A DNA stretch of 64,000 bases from Omphiscola glabra (taxonomy: Eukaryota > Mollusca > Gastropoda > Lymnaeidae): contig OZ024794.1 in NCBI GenBank assembly GCA_964017045.1, positions 53,722,608-53,786,607 on the forward strand, written 5' to 3'. The notes below the pieces were generated by a model. The model was not told the origin of the DNA. It worked only from the letters and a program-made list of their open reading frames with translations, and ran no database searches. Position numbers and translations under genes: made by a program. Shown here in pieces: positions 54,751 through 64,000 of the stretch (the stretch's first letter is position 1; each line of letters begins with the position of its first letter).

Positions 54751-56760
54751 AGAAACTTCTTTAAATGGAGACGCAACGTGGAAGAGCCAAGGCCAAAGTT
54801 TCAGAAATCGTACGAGAAAATTTTTTTTACTGAACCAAATTTCCCATCACTGTCTTCTTGATTGTTGGACCGTTGTTTAAATCTCATGATCGTATTCAGC
54901 ATGCTTTACATTTTGGATGATATAATTTTAAACAGGTCCCTCAAATTCAGTCCAAGCAAATAGAGTCCATATCTCTTTACCAGGGGGATTTGAGATACCG
55001 AATTAGTTACTTCTAAACCATAAAGATTATGTCTTGTATCTCTTAATCAGTCCCACCAATGGTATTATGAATGTAGTGAGAGAGTGAAATAGTACCACAG
55101 TGCGGTGGCGTTTGCTGTTGTTTATTCTGTATTTCTCTTTAAAATATTGTTTGGTTCCCTTCCTCCTTAACTTAGTTAGTAATTACAACTTCCACGATTT
55201 TGTTTTATTTTAAGAACACTCACTAACGTAAGAACCACTGTCACGTGATACAGGGAGAAACTCCGAAAGTTACCCCCCCCCCCCCAAACCACCCCTTGTT
55301 TAAATTGATGATCTTTTATTGATTGGGTAATTGGAAGCTACGACCTCCAAACACTTTATGACTTGATTTTTTGTTGTTGTTGTTACCGGTCTCTCGGTGT
55401 AATGTAGGCGGTCAGCTGGAACACAACGATCAGCTGTTGATTGGTTGGTTTATTCGCTGCATTTCTTGTTTAAATTTCGCTGTCAATTAGTGTTCGTGGT
55501 TTGTCGTGTTCGAACATCACGGTCCAAACATTTACATTTCCTCGTCCAGGCACTTTAACATTTGATAAATGTTTGAGTCTTCTGGTCGAAATCTCTTTAG
55601 TTTAGCTTTATCTTCATAGAAAGATGACAATCCTTGCGTGACGCCATATGGCAAAATTGCAGTCGGATTTTGAAGGGGTGATTGAGGAGTAGAATTGATT
55701 GAACAAATCTTCCTCAAATAGGCTGAAAGAATTTGCTGGATTGGAAAGTGTTATGTTTGTCATTTGTCTCTATTTCCAACGATAAAAATTAACATAAATC
55801 TACATATAATACAAGTTCTTAACAGTGTTGACTCTATGCTTGACTCCGGAACGCACTGTCCATTTGCACACACTCTGCACAGTCTCTGCGCATGCGCGCT
55901 CTTTGACCTAGTTGGCTATCCGGACGGTATAGTCCGTTAGGCCATTATAACAGAAGGTAAATAATGTGATTTTTTGTATTGGAATCATTGGTATATATAC
56001 TTTTCAACGTTTGGCCATTGCCTCATGTTAAGAGCATGTTGCATCCAAGGTTTCAGATCTAACGATGATCCCTAGATTGTGTAACTATGTGTGTTTAATT
56101 AAAAGAAACGGATGTTTAATTACAAGCTTTAATTAATGGCTTTAATTATATAGTGTTGATTGCATGAATTGCATGCGAGTTTTGTCAAGGACATGTCAGG
56201 ACTATGAAATCTTCCGCAACTTCAATACTGATGCTAAATCTGATATGAATAATAATAATAGCAAAGTTTATTTGAAAATCACGCATCATCCCCAAAGGCC
56301 CGAAGCGAGGTACCAAGTCAACCATATTAAAAGAGAAATGAAAGCAATCTATATTTTACCACACTGAAATACAAAATGCAACAATGCAAAAGCCACAAAA
56401 AATTGCACAGGTAAAATCTTTTTTTAAAGAAAAGGCATCATACTAATGTATTTGTTTATCCAATATACCCGGCGTTGCTCATGAGTGCATTCGGAAAAAA
56501 CCCATACTGCATTTTAGTTATACATCAAAACTGAAGGCCCTGTAAAAACATGGAGCTAGACAAATTTTTTTTTTTACATTTTCTCTTTAAATAAACACAT
56601 TTTTAATAGCTTTAGTAAACATTTTGAAGCCTAGGCCGTTTAATTTAACACTCAATCTGGGAATAGTCAAACACCATGATTTAAAGACTTTTAAAAACTG
56701 TACCGTTCCACCTCTGGGATCCCGTGATCCAGGGGGATCTCGTTCACTGGTAATGTCTCA
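54751..56760. other. Long gene-free stretch
   Basis: About 2 kb with no recognised gene. A run of 13 C occurs at 55273-55285. Frames at 55532-55717 and 56164-56367 are short and unrecognised. Confidence 0.5.
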
Positions 56761-56890
56761 TTCTTTATGAATCCCGCTCTCTTTGGCATCTCACCTGTGG
56801 GATCCCATTCATCGGTGGGATTCCACTCACCTGTGGGATCCTATTCACATGTGGGATCCCATTCACCTGTGGTATCTTAACCCCCATGGT
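56761..56890. repeat. About 19-bp degenerate repeat with CACCTGTGGGATCC units
   Basis: Five to six units of CACCTGTGGGATCCCATTC with substitutions; most contain a GGATCC site. Confidence 0.8.
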
Positions 56891-57223
56891 GATTCCGTTC
56901 CATAAGGTAAACTAAGCATTATCCCTACAATAGGGGACACAACTTTGGCCAAGATCCATCTGTACACATAAAAAATTATACTGTGATCTATGCCTCGACC
57001 TTCATTAATGAATAGGCCTTAGGCCATATAATGGAACATTAATTTGGAACCTTCTAGAAACTTTAAATATTATAGTTAAATCTTATTCCATATCATTAGA
57101 GGAAACTCATTTAAAGTTATGGTAACATACGAAACATAATAATAACATTTATGTAATCTCATAATTGTTGCAGAAAAAAATGGAGGCTTCTAGAATACTT
57201 TAGAAACTTCAAGAAACGTTTAA
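56891..57223. other. No gene recognised
   Basis: AT-rich unique sequence. Confidence 0.4.
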
Positions 57224-57443
57224 ATAGCTTTTGAAGATCCAAGCAAACTGCTCTGTTTCTGTATCTTGCTTTTGAAGACCGAAGCAAACTGCTCTGTTTC
57301 TGTATCTTTTTTTTTAAGACACACGCAAACTGCTCTGTTTCCGTGTCTTGCTATTGAAGACTCACACACACTGCTCTGTTTCCATGTTTTGCTTTTGATG
57401 ACCCACCCAAACTGCTCTGTTTCCGTTTCTTGTTTTTGATGAC
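57224..57443. repeat. About 42-bp tandem array, 5 units
   Basis: Each unit contains AAACTGCTCTGTTTC and TTGCTTTTGAAGACC-like segments; the array is moderately diverged. Confidence 0.9.
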
Positions 57444-57759
57444 CCGTGAAAAGAAATAGGAAGTGAATTAAATTGCCAAAAAAAATATAATCGTATTACC
57501 AGCTGGCAGACAGATATTGATTCCGAATTGAATGCTTCATCTGAGTTTGTTTCAAGACGTGTTTCAATCTTAGCGTAAAACTTGGGCCAGTGTCTGGAAA
57601 TGATAAGACCCTATGGCTTAATTTGCATGTGCTTTCTGAAAGACTTGTACTTTTCTTTCATCGGTTGGGGGGCAGCAAAGACAAAGGGCACCCCTGGTGT
57701 CACAAAATCTCGCTACTCCACTGTCAACATATTCAACAATTAGCTCTTGACATTTTGAC

Positions 57760-58050
57760 AAAGACACGGTACAAAGACACCGTACAAAGACACCGTACAA
57801 AGACACCGTACAAAGACACCGTACAAAGACACCGTACAAAGACACCGTACAAAGACACCGTACAAAGACACGGTACAAAGACACCGTACAAAGACACGGT
57901 ACAAAGACACCGTACAAAGACACCGTACAAAGACACCGTACAAAGACACCGTACAAAGACACCGTACAAAGACACCGTACAAAGACACCGTACAAAGACT
58001 CCGTACAAAGACACCGTACAAAGACACCGTACAAAGACACCGTACAAAAC
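57760..58050. repeat. 13-bp minisatellite, about 22 units
   Basis: ACAAAGACACCGT repeats almost perfectly, with occasional ACACGGT and one ACTCCGT. Because 13 is not a multiple of three, the protein reading cycles with a 13-residue period (YKDTVQRHRTKTP), giving open frames of over 100 codons on both strands. Confidence 0.97.
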
Positions 58051-58076
58051 TAAATCAGCAACACTCTACTTGACTT

Positions 58077-58155
58077 GCTGTACGCCCATCTGCCGTGCGC
58101 CCATCTGCTGTACGCCCATCTGCCGTGCGCCCATCTGCTGTACGCCCATCTGCCT
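58077..58155. repeat. 15-bp minisatellite, 5 units
   Basis: GTACGCCCATCTGCC and GTGCGCCCATCTGCT alternate. Confidence 0.95.
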
Positions 58156-58889
58156 AGCTAAGCCTGATAAACATCATACCCGGCCGCATCTCGTTACAAG
58201 ACCCTTTGTTTATATTTGAGTACTTCAGCAAAGTGCACATCGCCATTGAAACAAGCCGTAATCTTTGTATAGGATCATTGAGAGACTACGTACTTAATGG
58301 GCCGGCATTGGCTTTCATTATAAACACATCAATTCGAATTCTCATTATGTGCACCAAGCATTAATAAAACTACTGATTTGTAGTAGAACAGAGGTAACTG
58401 TAGCCAGTGATTGGAAGATTGTTATCGTTTGTTCTCATTTAGGGTTGCACTCTTGTCTACACAGGTGTGTTATTATTTTAAAAACGCTTAGATGTTAATA
58501 GGCCCGCGGATATCTCCCGACAGATCATAAGAGTTGGCCTAAATAAGTTATATATATATATTTGTATTTATGTGTTAACGTCTGTGTCTGTGTGTGTGTG
58601 TGTGTGTTTGCCTGTCTGTTTGCGTTTCTTACTTAACTTCATGCACATTGACTAGAAACTATTAATATAGTTCACTAAACTTAAACCAGGGACCATATTA
58701 ACCTGAGTACATGTCAAAGAAAATAATGGACTCTTGTATAATGTTATACATTAAATTCTATTATATTTTATTATATTTGTATGTTCTTTCGTGCATTTTC
58801 CTACAAGCACCTTGCAGCAAAAGACACCAAGACAGTAGAGTAATTATTCTGAAATGCATATGTAAATTTACCATAATATCGAAAAAGAA
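58156..58889. other. No gene recognised
   Basis: AT-rich unique sequence, with a short (TG)n tract at 58586-58608. Confidence 0.45.
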
Positions 58890-59040
58890 ATGAAGGTGGC
58901 TCGACCCTCACATTTCAATGACGTGTTACAGCTCGACTCTCACATTTCAATGACGTGTTATAGCTCGACCCTCACATTTTTTCAAAGACATGTTGTAGCT
59001 CGACCCTCACATTTTTTTCAATGACATTTTATAGCTTGAC
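58890..59040. repeat. About 33-bp tandem repeat, 4 units
   Basis: Units contain GCTCGACCCTCACATTT followed by CAATGACGTGTTATA, with growing T runs in later copies. Confidence 0.9.
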
Positions 59041-59272
59041 TTTTTAGTTTGTTTCAAACATTTATACCGAGAGAAAAAATTGATAATTTATTCTGAGATA
59101 TCTTGATAATTTCGAAAGGTTCAAATTAATGTATTCCTAAAGTTGTAATATGTTATTTATACTATAAAATGAAGACATTCTATAATCTATTGGTCATCAT
59201 TGTATATCTTGTTAAAGCCATCTGGCACTGGCTACAGCTGAGCTTTCTCTTTTCTGGAGAGAGGGTTTAAGG

Positions 59273-59456
59273 CAGCGGTTTGCAATATGTGGGTCGCGAC
59301 CCCTTTGGGGTCAAACGACCCTTACACATGGGTCGCCTAAGACCATAGGAAAACATATATTTATAATTTAGCAGCGAATTTAATGTTATGAATGGGGGTC
59401 AACACAACATGAGGAACTGGTAAGGGTCGCGGCGCTAGGAAGCTTAAATACCACTG
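59273..59456 (+). mobile_element. hAT MITE, CAGCGGTTCTC family
   Basis: It begins CAGCGGTTTGCAATATGTGG and ends AAGCTTAAATACCACTG, decayed inverted repeats of the family. Flanks GTTTAAGG (59265-59272) and GTTTAAGT (59457-59464) agree at 7 of 8 bases. The interior shares GGGTCGCCTAAGACCATAGG and AACATGAGGAACTG with the copy at 31093. Confidence 0.9.
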
Positions 59457-59489
59457 GTTTAAGTTATAGCAGGAAACAAGAAATTCAGA

Positions 59490-60115
59490 GCAACAGTAAC
59501 GATCTGAATGGCAGTATGGGCAATAGTAATTATATGAATAGTAGTCACGGCAACAGTAAAGATATAAATTGCAGTCAGGGCAACAGCAAGGATATGAATG
59601 GCAGTCAGGGCAACAGCAAGGATATGAATGGCAGTCAGGGCAACAGTAGAGATATAAATTGCAGTCAGGGCAACAGCAAGGATATGAATGGCAGTCAGGG
59701 CAACAGCAAGGATATGAATTGCAGTCAGGACAACAGCAAGGATATGAATGGCAGTCAGGGCAACAGAAATGATATAAATGGCAATCAGGGCAACAGCAAG
59801 TATTTGAATGGCAGTCAGGGCAACTGCAAGGATATGAATGGCAGTCAGGGCAACAGCAAGGATATGAATGGCAGTCAGGCCAACTGCAAGGATATGAATG
59901 GCAGTCAGGGCAACAGCTAGGATATGAATGGCAGTCAGGGCAACAGCAAGGATATGAATGGCAGTCAGGGCAACAGCAAGGATATGAATGGCAGTCAGGG
60001 CAACAGCAAGGATATGAATGGCAGTCAGGGCAACAGAAATGATATAAATGGCAGTCAGGGCAACAGCTAGGATATGAATGGCAGTCAGGGCAACAGCAAG
60101 GATATGAATGGCAAG
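59490..60115. repeat. 30-bp minisatellite, about 21 units
   Basis: Units of the form AAGGATATGAATGGCAGTCA plus GGGCAACAGC repeat with low divergence. Both strands have long open frames (GNSKDMNGSQ on plus; CCPDCHSYP on minus, 268 codons) because of the 30-bp period; neither has a credible gene context. The array starts 26 bp after a hAT MITE target duplication. Confidence 0.97.
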
Positions 60116-60583
60116 ACAACGTGCAATCACGACAACGTTGGCGCTTACCTATCCACCCCCCTTCCACCTACGCATAATTTATTTTAAACTTCGAGTCCCA
60201 TTTACTTTAAGCCTAATCCCTCCACCCATCTTGCGCCCCCCCCCCCTTTTTTCTGTATTGAAGGCTTAGGTTGCATAGCACCTCTTTGAAATCCTTGAAA
60301 CCGAAATAAAGGTCATGACAGTAAAATAAGATCTACAGTAAATCTATGACGATTCGTCGCCGCCATTTCGCCAAAGTTGAAAATAAATATTTAAAGCAAT
60401 GCACAGGTTGATTAATGATGTTTAAGTTCTAAAAATATCTTTTATTTCAGACTTTGTTTGGGGGTTTTTCTTTGGTTGGTTGCTTGTTAGTTCGATATAA
60501 GGATGTATTGATATAAAGTAAATGCTCGACCAGGGCACTCCACCTCCGATAAAAAAAAAACTCTCCTCCCACCTCATTGGACC
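60116..60583. other. No gene recognised
   Basis: Unique sequence with a C run at 60236-60246. Confidence 0.4.
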
Positions 60584-60812
60584 CTGGCGACACAGACAAA
60601 AGCCCTGTACCTTGAATTGGGTATGGACCCAGGCGACACAGACAAAAGCCCTGTACCTTGAATTGGGTAGGGACCCAGGCGACACAGACAAAAGCCCTGT
60701 ACCTTGAATTGGGTAAGGACCCTGGCGCCACATTCAAAAAGCCCCGTACCTTGAATTGGGTAAGGACCCAGGCGCCACATTCAAAAAGCCCTGTACCTTG
60801 AATATGGTGGGG
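60584..60812. repeat. 45-48 bp tandem array, 5 units
   Basis: Units contain AAAAGCCCTGTACCTTGAAT and GGACCCAGGCGACACAGAC; the last units read GCGCCACATTC instead. Confidence 0.95.
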
Positions 60813-61327
60813 ACCCAATGACACATAAAAAGTGTTAAAGTGGGGAATATGTAAACCGACCTTCACAACATCCTCAAAACAGGTGCACTTCAAACCTTTC
60901 TCACAGGTTGTATGCGCTTGATACCTACACTAAAGTGGAAGTCTCTGAACATTTGGCTCATGCTTATCATAGAGCACAGTTCATCAGTTGGACATGGACC
61001 AAGCCAAAACACCTTTAAAACTTATTTTATTTGCAGCAAAGGCTGAGAATTGCATTCATCCTTACTGGGCGATGCTCTTGAACGGTGACTCACTAAGGAT
61101 CTTGTCCCCGGACTGGACCACATGTTCCCACACCTTTAGTAATTGGACACGGGACGGAGGCCTTCGCGCAAACTAATTTTGCGGCCGCGTGATGGCCTGG
61201 CTCACAGCGCCCCCACACAACCTGGCGACTGCATGTGCAACCAGAGATGGATCAAGAAAACAACAAAGTGTTGTTAAAATAGGACGTGGGAAGCTCATTA
61301 CAAATAATATTTAAAAAGTGATTAATA
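60813..61327. other. No gene recognised
   Basis: A 62-codon frame at 60988-61176 (MDMDQAKTPLKLILFAAKAE at its start) has balanced composition but no recognised family. Confidence 0.35.
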
Positions 61328-61535
61328 TTGGTGACTTATAGGGTTTAATATTGGTGACTTATAGGGTTTAATATTGGACACTTATAGGGGTTAATATTGG
61401 TGACTTATAGGGTTTAATATTGGTGACTTATAGGGTTTAATATTGGACACTTATAGGGGTTAATATTGGTGACTTATAGGGTTTAATATTGGAGAATTAT
61501 AGGGTTTAATACTGGTGACTTATAAGGGTTAACAT
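61328..61535. repeat. 23-bp minisatellite, about 9 units, trimeric order
   Basis: Units GGTGACTTATAGGGTTTAAT and GGACACTTATAGGGGTTAAT (each plus ATT) occur in the order X-X-Y, X-X-Y and then diverge. Confidence 0.95.
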
Positions 61536-62302
61536 TGGCGACTCAATCGACCCGTCTGTAAAATATTCAGTTTCCAGTTACCTAGGGTGTCAAATTCTCT
61601 TCCACATCTTTTGAACTAAAATTAACCAGACTTACACACCCCGGCTTCACACTATCATTAGCCTAACTAAGTCTTACAAGAGCAACCAAAAAAAGCGCTC
61701 ACCATAAAGCCAGCAACAACAGCTCTGTTTTATTCTCTTCCGTTCAAGATAAACAAAAACTCCAGCGACAAGACACTGACTTAATTCCGCTGCGGAAACC
61801 CGAGGAGACCCCACGCATAGGTGGAAAGAGAAATAGATTTCTATAGCCGGTACCCATTAGTGGCTGATCTAATGATAGGCACACACTGACATCGTTGTGG
61901 ACGTCTCACCGCTGTATCAACTCTCCAATCCCAAATAATTGGAACTGCGTCGTGCTCAAATTTCGCACAGTACGGATAAAGAGGAGTTTGTTAAGCAAAG
62001 CCAACACTTCGTGCATGGTGTGTGTGCTAGGGAAAAAAAAGGGGGGGGGGGACTTTACATTTTGTATAGGGTCATTACATTGTATGATATTTCTTGTTTC
62101 TTTTCACTTTTTGTGTTGTCAATATTTAGTCTAATCAGTCAAGATGGTGTCTATAAGGGTTTTTTTTTTAAATTCTCTACGCGTCCTGTTCGATTGATGA
62201 AAAAAAGTAATTTAGAAAAGCACATTTCTTTGGGTGACGTCTATTATATGGGTCAAATTACAAAAATTGAAATTATTCAAAACAAGCACAAACTTTGACT
62301 AA
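61536..62302. other. No gene recognised
   Basis: Unique sequence, with a G run at 62041-62050. Overlapping frames at 61895-62298 are unrecognised. Confidence 0.4.
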
Positions 62303-62770
62303 ATTGTAAACTAGCACAAACAGACAATATTCTAAACTAGCACAAACAGACAATATTCTAAACTAGCTAAAACACAGACAATATTCTAAACTATCACAAT
62401 CAGACAATATTCTAAACTAGCACAAACAGACAATATTCTAAACTAGCTAAAACACAGACAATATTCTAAACTATCACAATCAGACAATATTCTAAACTAG
62501 CACAAACAGACAATATTCTAAACTAGCTAAAACACAGACAATATTCTAAACTAGCACAAACACAGACAATATTCTAAACTAGCACAAACACAGACAATAT
62601 TCTAAACTAGCACAAACACAGACAATATTCTAAACTAGCACAAACACAGACAATATTCTAAACTAGCACAAACACAGACAATATTCTAAACTAGCACAAA
62701 CACAGACAATATTCTAAACTAGCTAAAACCTAGACAATACGCTAAACTAGGTCGAACAGAGACAATATCC
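62303..62770. repeat. 26-28 bp minisatellite, about 17 units, trimeric then monomeric
   Basis: All units share CAGACAATATTCTAAACTA. Variants a (GCACAAACAGAC), b (GCTAAAACACAGAC) and c (TCACAATCAGAC) follow the order a, a-b-c, a-b-c, a-b, and then about seven copies of d (GCACAAACACAGAC). Confidence 0.95.
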
Positions 62771-62844
62771 TAAACGAACACAAACATAGACTTTATTTTT
62801 AATTAGCCCAAACATTCACTTTATTCTAAAGTCACAACAACAAA

Positions 62845-63125
62845 AAATATCTGAAACTCTACTTTAAAATGTCTTATCATTTTCTCATTCAAACTCTGTA
62901 CTCTAAAATGTCTTACCATTTTCTCATTGAAACTCTCTACTCTAAAATGTCTTTCCATTTTCTCATTGAAACTCTCTAGTCTAAAATTTCTTACCATTTT
63001 CTCAATGAAACTTTCTACTCTAAAATGTCTTTCCATTTTCTCATTGAAACTCTCTAGTCTAAAATTTCTTACCATTTTCTCAATGAAACTCTATACTCTA
63101 AAATGTCTTACCATTTTCTCATTAA
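62845..63125. repeat. 39-bp tandem array, 7 units, partly dimeric
   Basis: TCTAAAATGTCTTTCCATTT units alternate with TCTAAAATTTCTTACCATTT units in the centre of the array, forming a 78-bp dimer repeated twice. Confidence 0.95.
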
Positions 63126-63227
63126 CACTCCAGCTGGCCATTTGTAATCCTCCCTGGCTCAGATATGCATCAAGGCTCGTGGGATGGAATGATCCAACGT
63201 CTTGTCAGAGTGTTGGGCGACGGAGAC

Positions 63228-63590
63228 ACTTGTCATTAACATATCAGCCCTTTACAGGCGGGACACTTGGCTTTAACGTATCAGCACTTTACAGGCGAGA
63301 CACTTGGCTTTAACGTATCAGCACTTTACAGGCGGGACACTTGTCTTTAACTTATCAGCACTTTACAGGCGAGACACTTGTCTTTAACTTATCAACACTT
63401 TACAGGCGAGACACTTGTCTTTAACGTATCAGCACGTTACAGGCGAGACACTTGTCTTTAATGTATCCGCACTTTACAGGCGAGACACTTGTCTTTAACG
63501 TATCAGCACTTTACAAGCGAGACATTTGTCTTTAACATATCAGCACTTTACAGGCGAGACACTTGTCTTTAACGTTTCAGCACTTTAGAC
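63228..63590. repeat. 37-bp tandem array, about 10 units
   Basis: Units contain GTCTTTAACGTATCAGCACT and TTACAGGCGAGACACTT, with few substitutions. Confidence 0.95.
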
Positions 63591-63724
63591 AAAAATGTCA
63601 TAAATCAAATTAGAGAGACAAAACTTTAAGAACTGGCATACGCATTAAAACAATGAGATGAAGTATGAGTAACTTAAATCCCAGGTATATAAGCGAACTC
63701 ATTATCAAGGACAATTGACTAAAC

Positions 63725-63888
63725 CAGTGGTTCTCAACCTTCCTAATGCCGCGACCCTATAATACAGTTGCCCATGCGTAGGTGCGCCCCAAAAAAAATA
63801 TTATTTTCGTTTCTAATTCAAAACTGTTTTCCGATGATCTTAGGCGACCCCTGTGTAAGGGTCGCAACCCACAGGCTGAGAACCGCTG
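63725..63888 (-). mobile_element. hAT MITE, CAGCGGTTCTC family
   Basis: It begins CAGTGGTTCTCAACCTTCC and ends GGCTGAGAACCGCTG, good inverted repeats. Flanks GACTAAAC (63717-63724) and GACTTGAC (63889-63896) agree at 6 of 8 bases. Relative to 31093 it is inverted: GATCTTAGGCGACCCCTG lies near its right end. Confidence 0.9.
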
Positions 63889-64000
63889 GACTTGACGGTC
63901 TAACGATAAAAATACACCGAGAAAGAGATTAGAAGTCTACAAAGTTATCTATAAAATACTGAGATTTACACCATCACTTACATATATGTCTTACAATGAA

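Noticed and set aside
57590..58219. 209-codon plus-strand ORF with TKTPYKDTVQRHR repeats
   Set aside because: A 13-bp array read in frame cycles through three phases. The flanking residues are unrecognised and the minus strand is equally open.
59361..60167. 268-codon Cys-rich minus-strand ORF (CCPDCHSYP repeats)
   Set aside because: It lies on a 30-bp minisatellite with an equally long frame in another reading, and its C-terminal part runs into a hAT MITE. No credible start or gene context.

Overview
This is eukaryotic nuclear DNA, most likely from a gastropod mollusc. The reasons are the very sparse coding content, AT-rich intergenic sequence, dozens of unrelated minisatellites, and a mixture of metazoan LINE, hAT and mariner-type elements. 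One LINE resembles the I-clade 'nimbus' elements described from freshwater snails; that host guess rests on memory of family resemblance, not on a search. I see no complete host gene, no rRNA or tRNA gene, no CRISPR array and no bacterial operon. Most open frames in the window are artefacts of tandem repeats.

Layout. 1-5 kb: minisatellites, a degraded hAT transposon (3287-4202) and one small ORF with a signal-peptide-like start (4439-4714). 5-9.2 kb: a MITE, a LINE 3' end on the plus strand (5911-6330) and a heavily deleted LINE on the minus strand (8055-9060). 9.2-19.4 kb: mostly tandem arrays, including a 21-bp array near 12 kb and a 34-unit, 35-bp array at 17146-18335 with a seven-unit higher-order repeat, plus copy A of an unclassified 0.7-kb repeat (14227-14951). 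19.4-29 kb: arrays, among them a 20-bp array bracketed by a TATA-like box and an AATAAA signal (25424-26115), and a LINE remnant (27312-28375).

29-39 kb: a TIR element (29644-30201), a perfect hAT MITE (31093-31272), a 35-unit array (33320-34544), a LINE C-terminal remnant (34909-35160) and a mariner-type (DD37D, maT-like) transposon with perfect 36-bp terminal repeats (36376-38424) whose transposase is broken by an 80-bp tandem array. 39-48 kb: arrays, one convincing isolated exon (42005-42101, minus), copy B of the 0.7-kb repeat inserted in a 12-bp array, and a 5'-truncated I-clade-like LINE with a 15-bp target-site duplication (45065-47269). 48-64 kb: more MITEs, a LINE split by a tandem array (50705-52120) and a dense run of minisatellites.

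Two themes stand out. Tandem arrays occupy roughly a quarter of the window by hand estimate and often show multi-unit (2-, 3- or 7-unit) higher-order structure. Arrays and transposons are also repeatedly nested in one another. The region may lie in large introns or intergenic DNA of a host gene on the minus strand, given the candidate exons at 42.0 and 36.1 kb, but this is inference.
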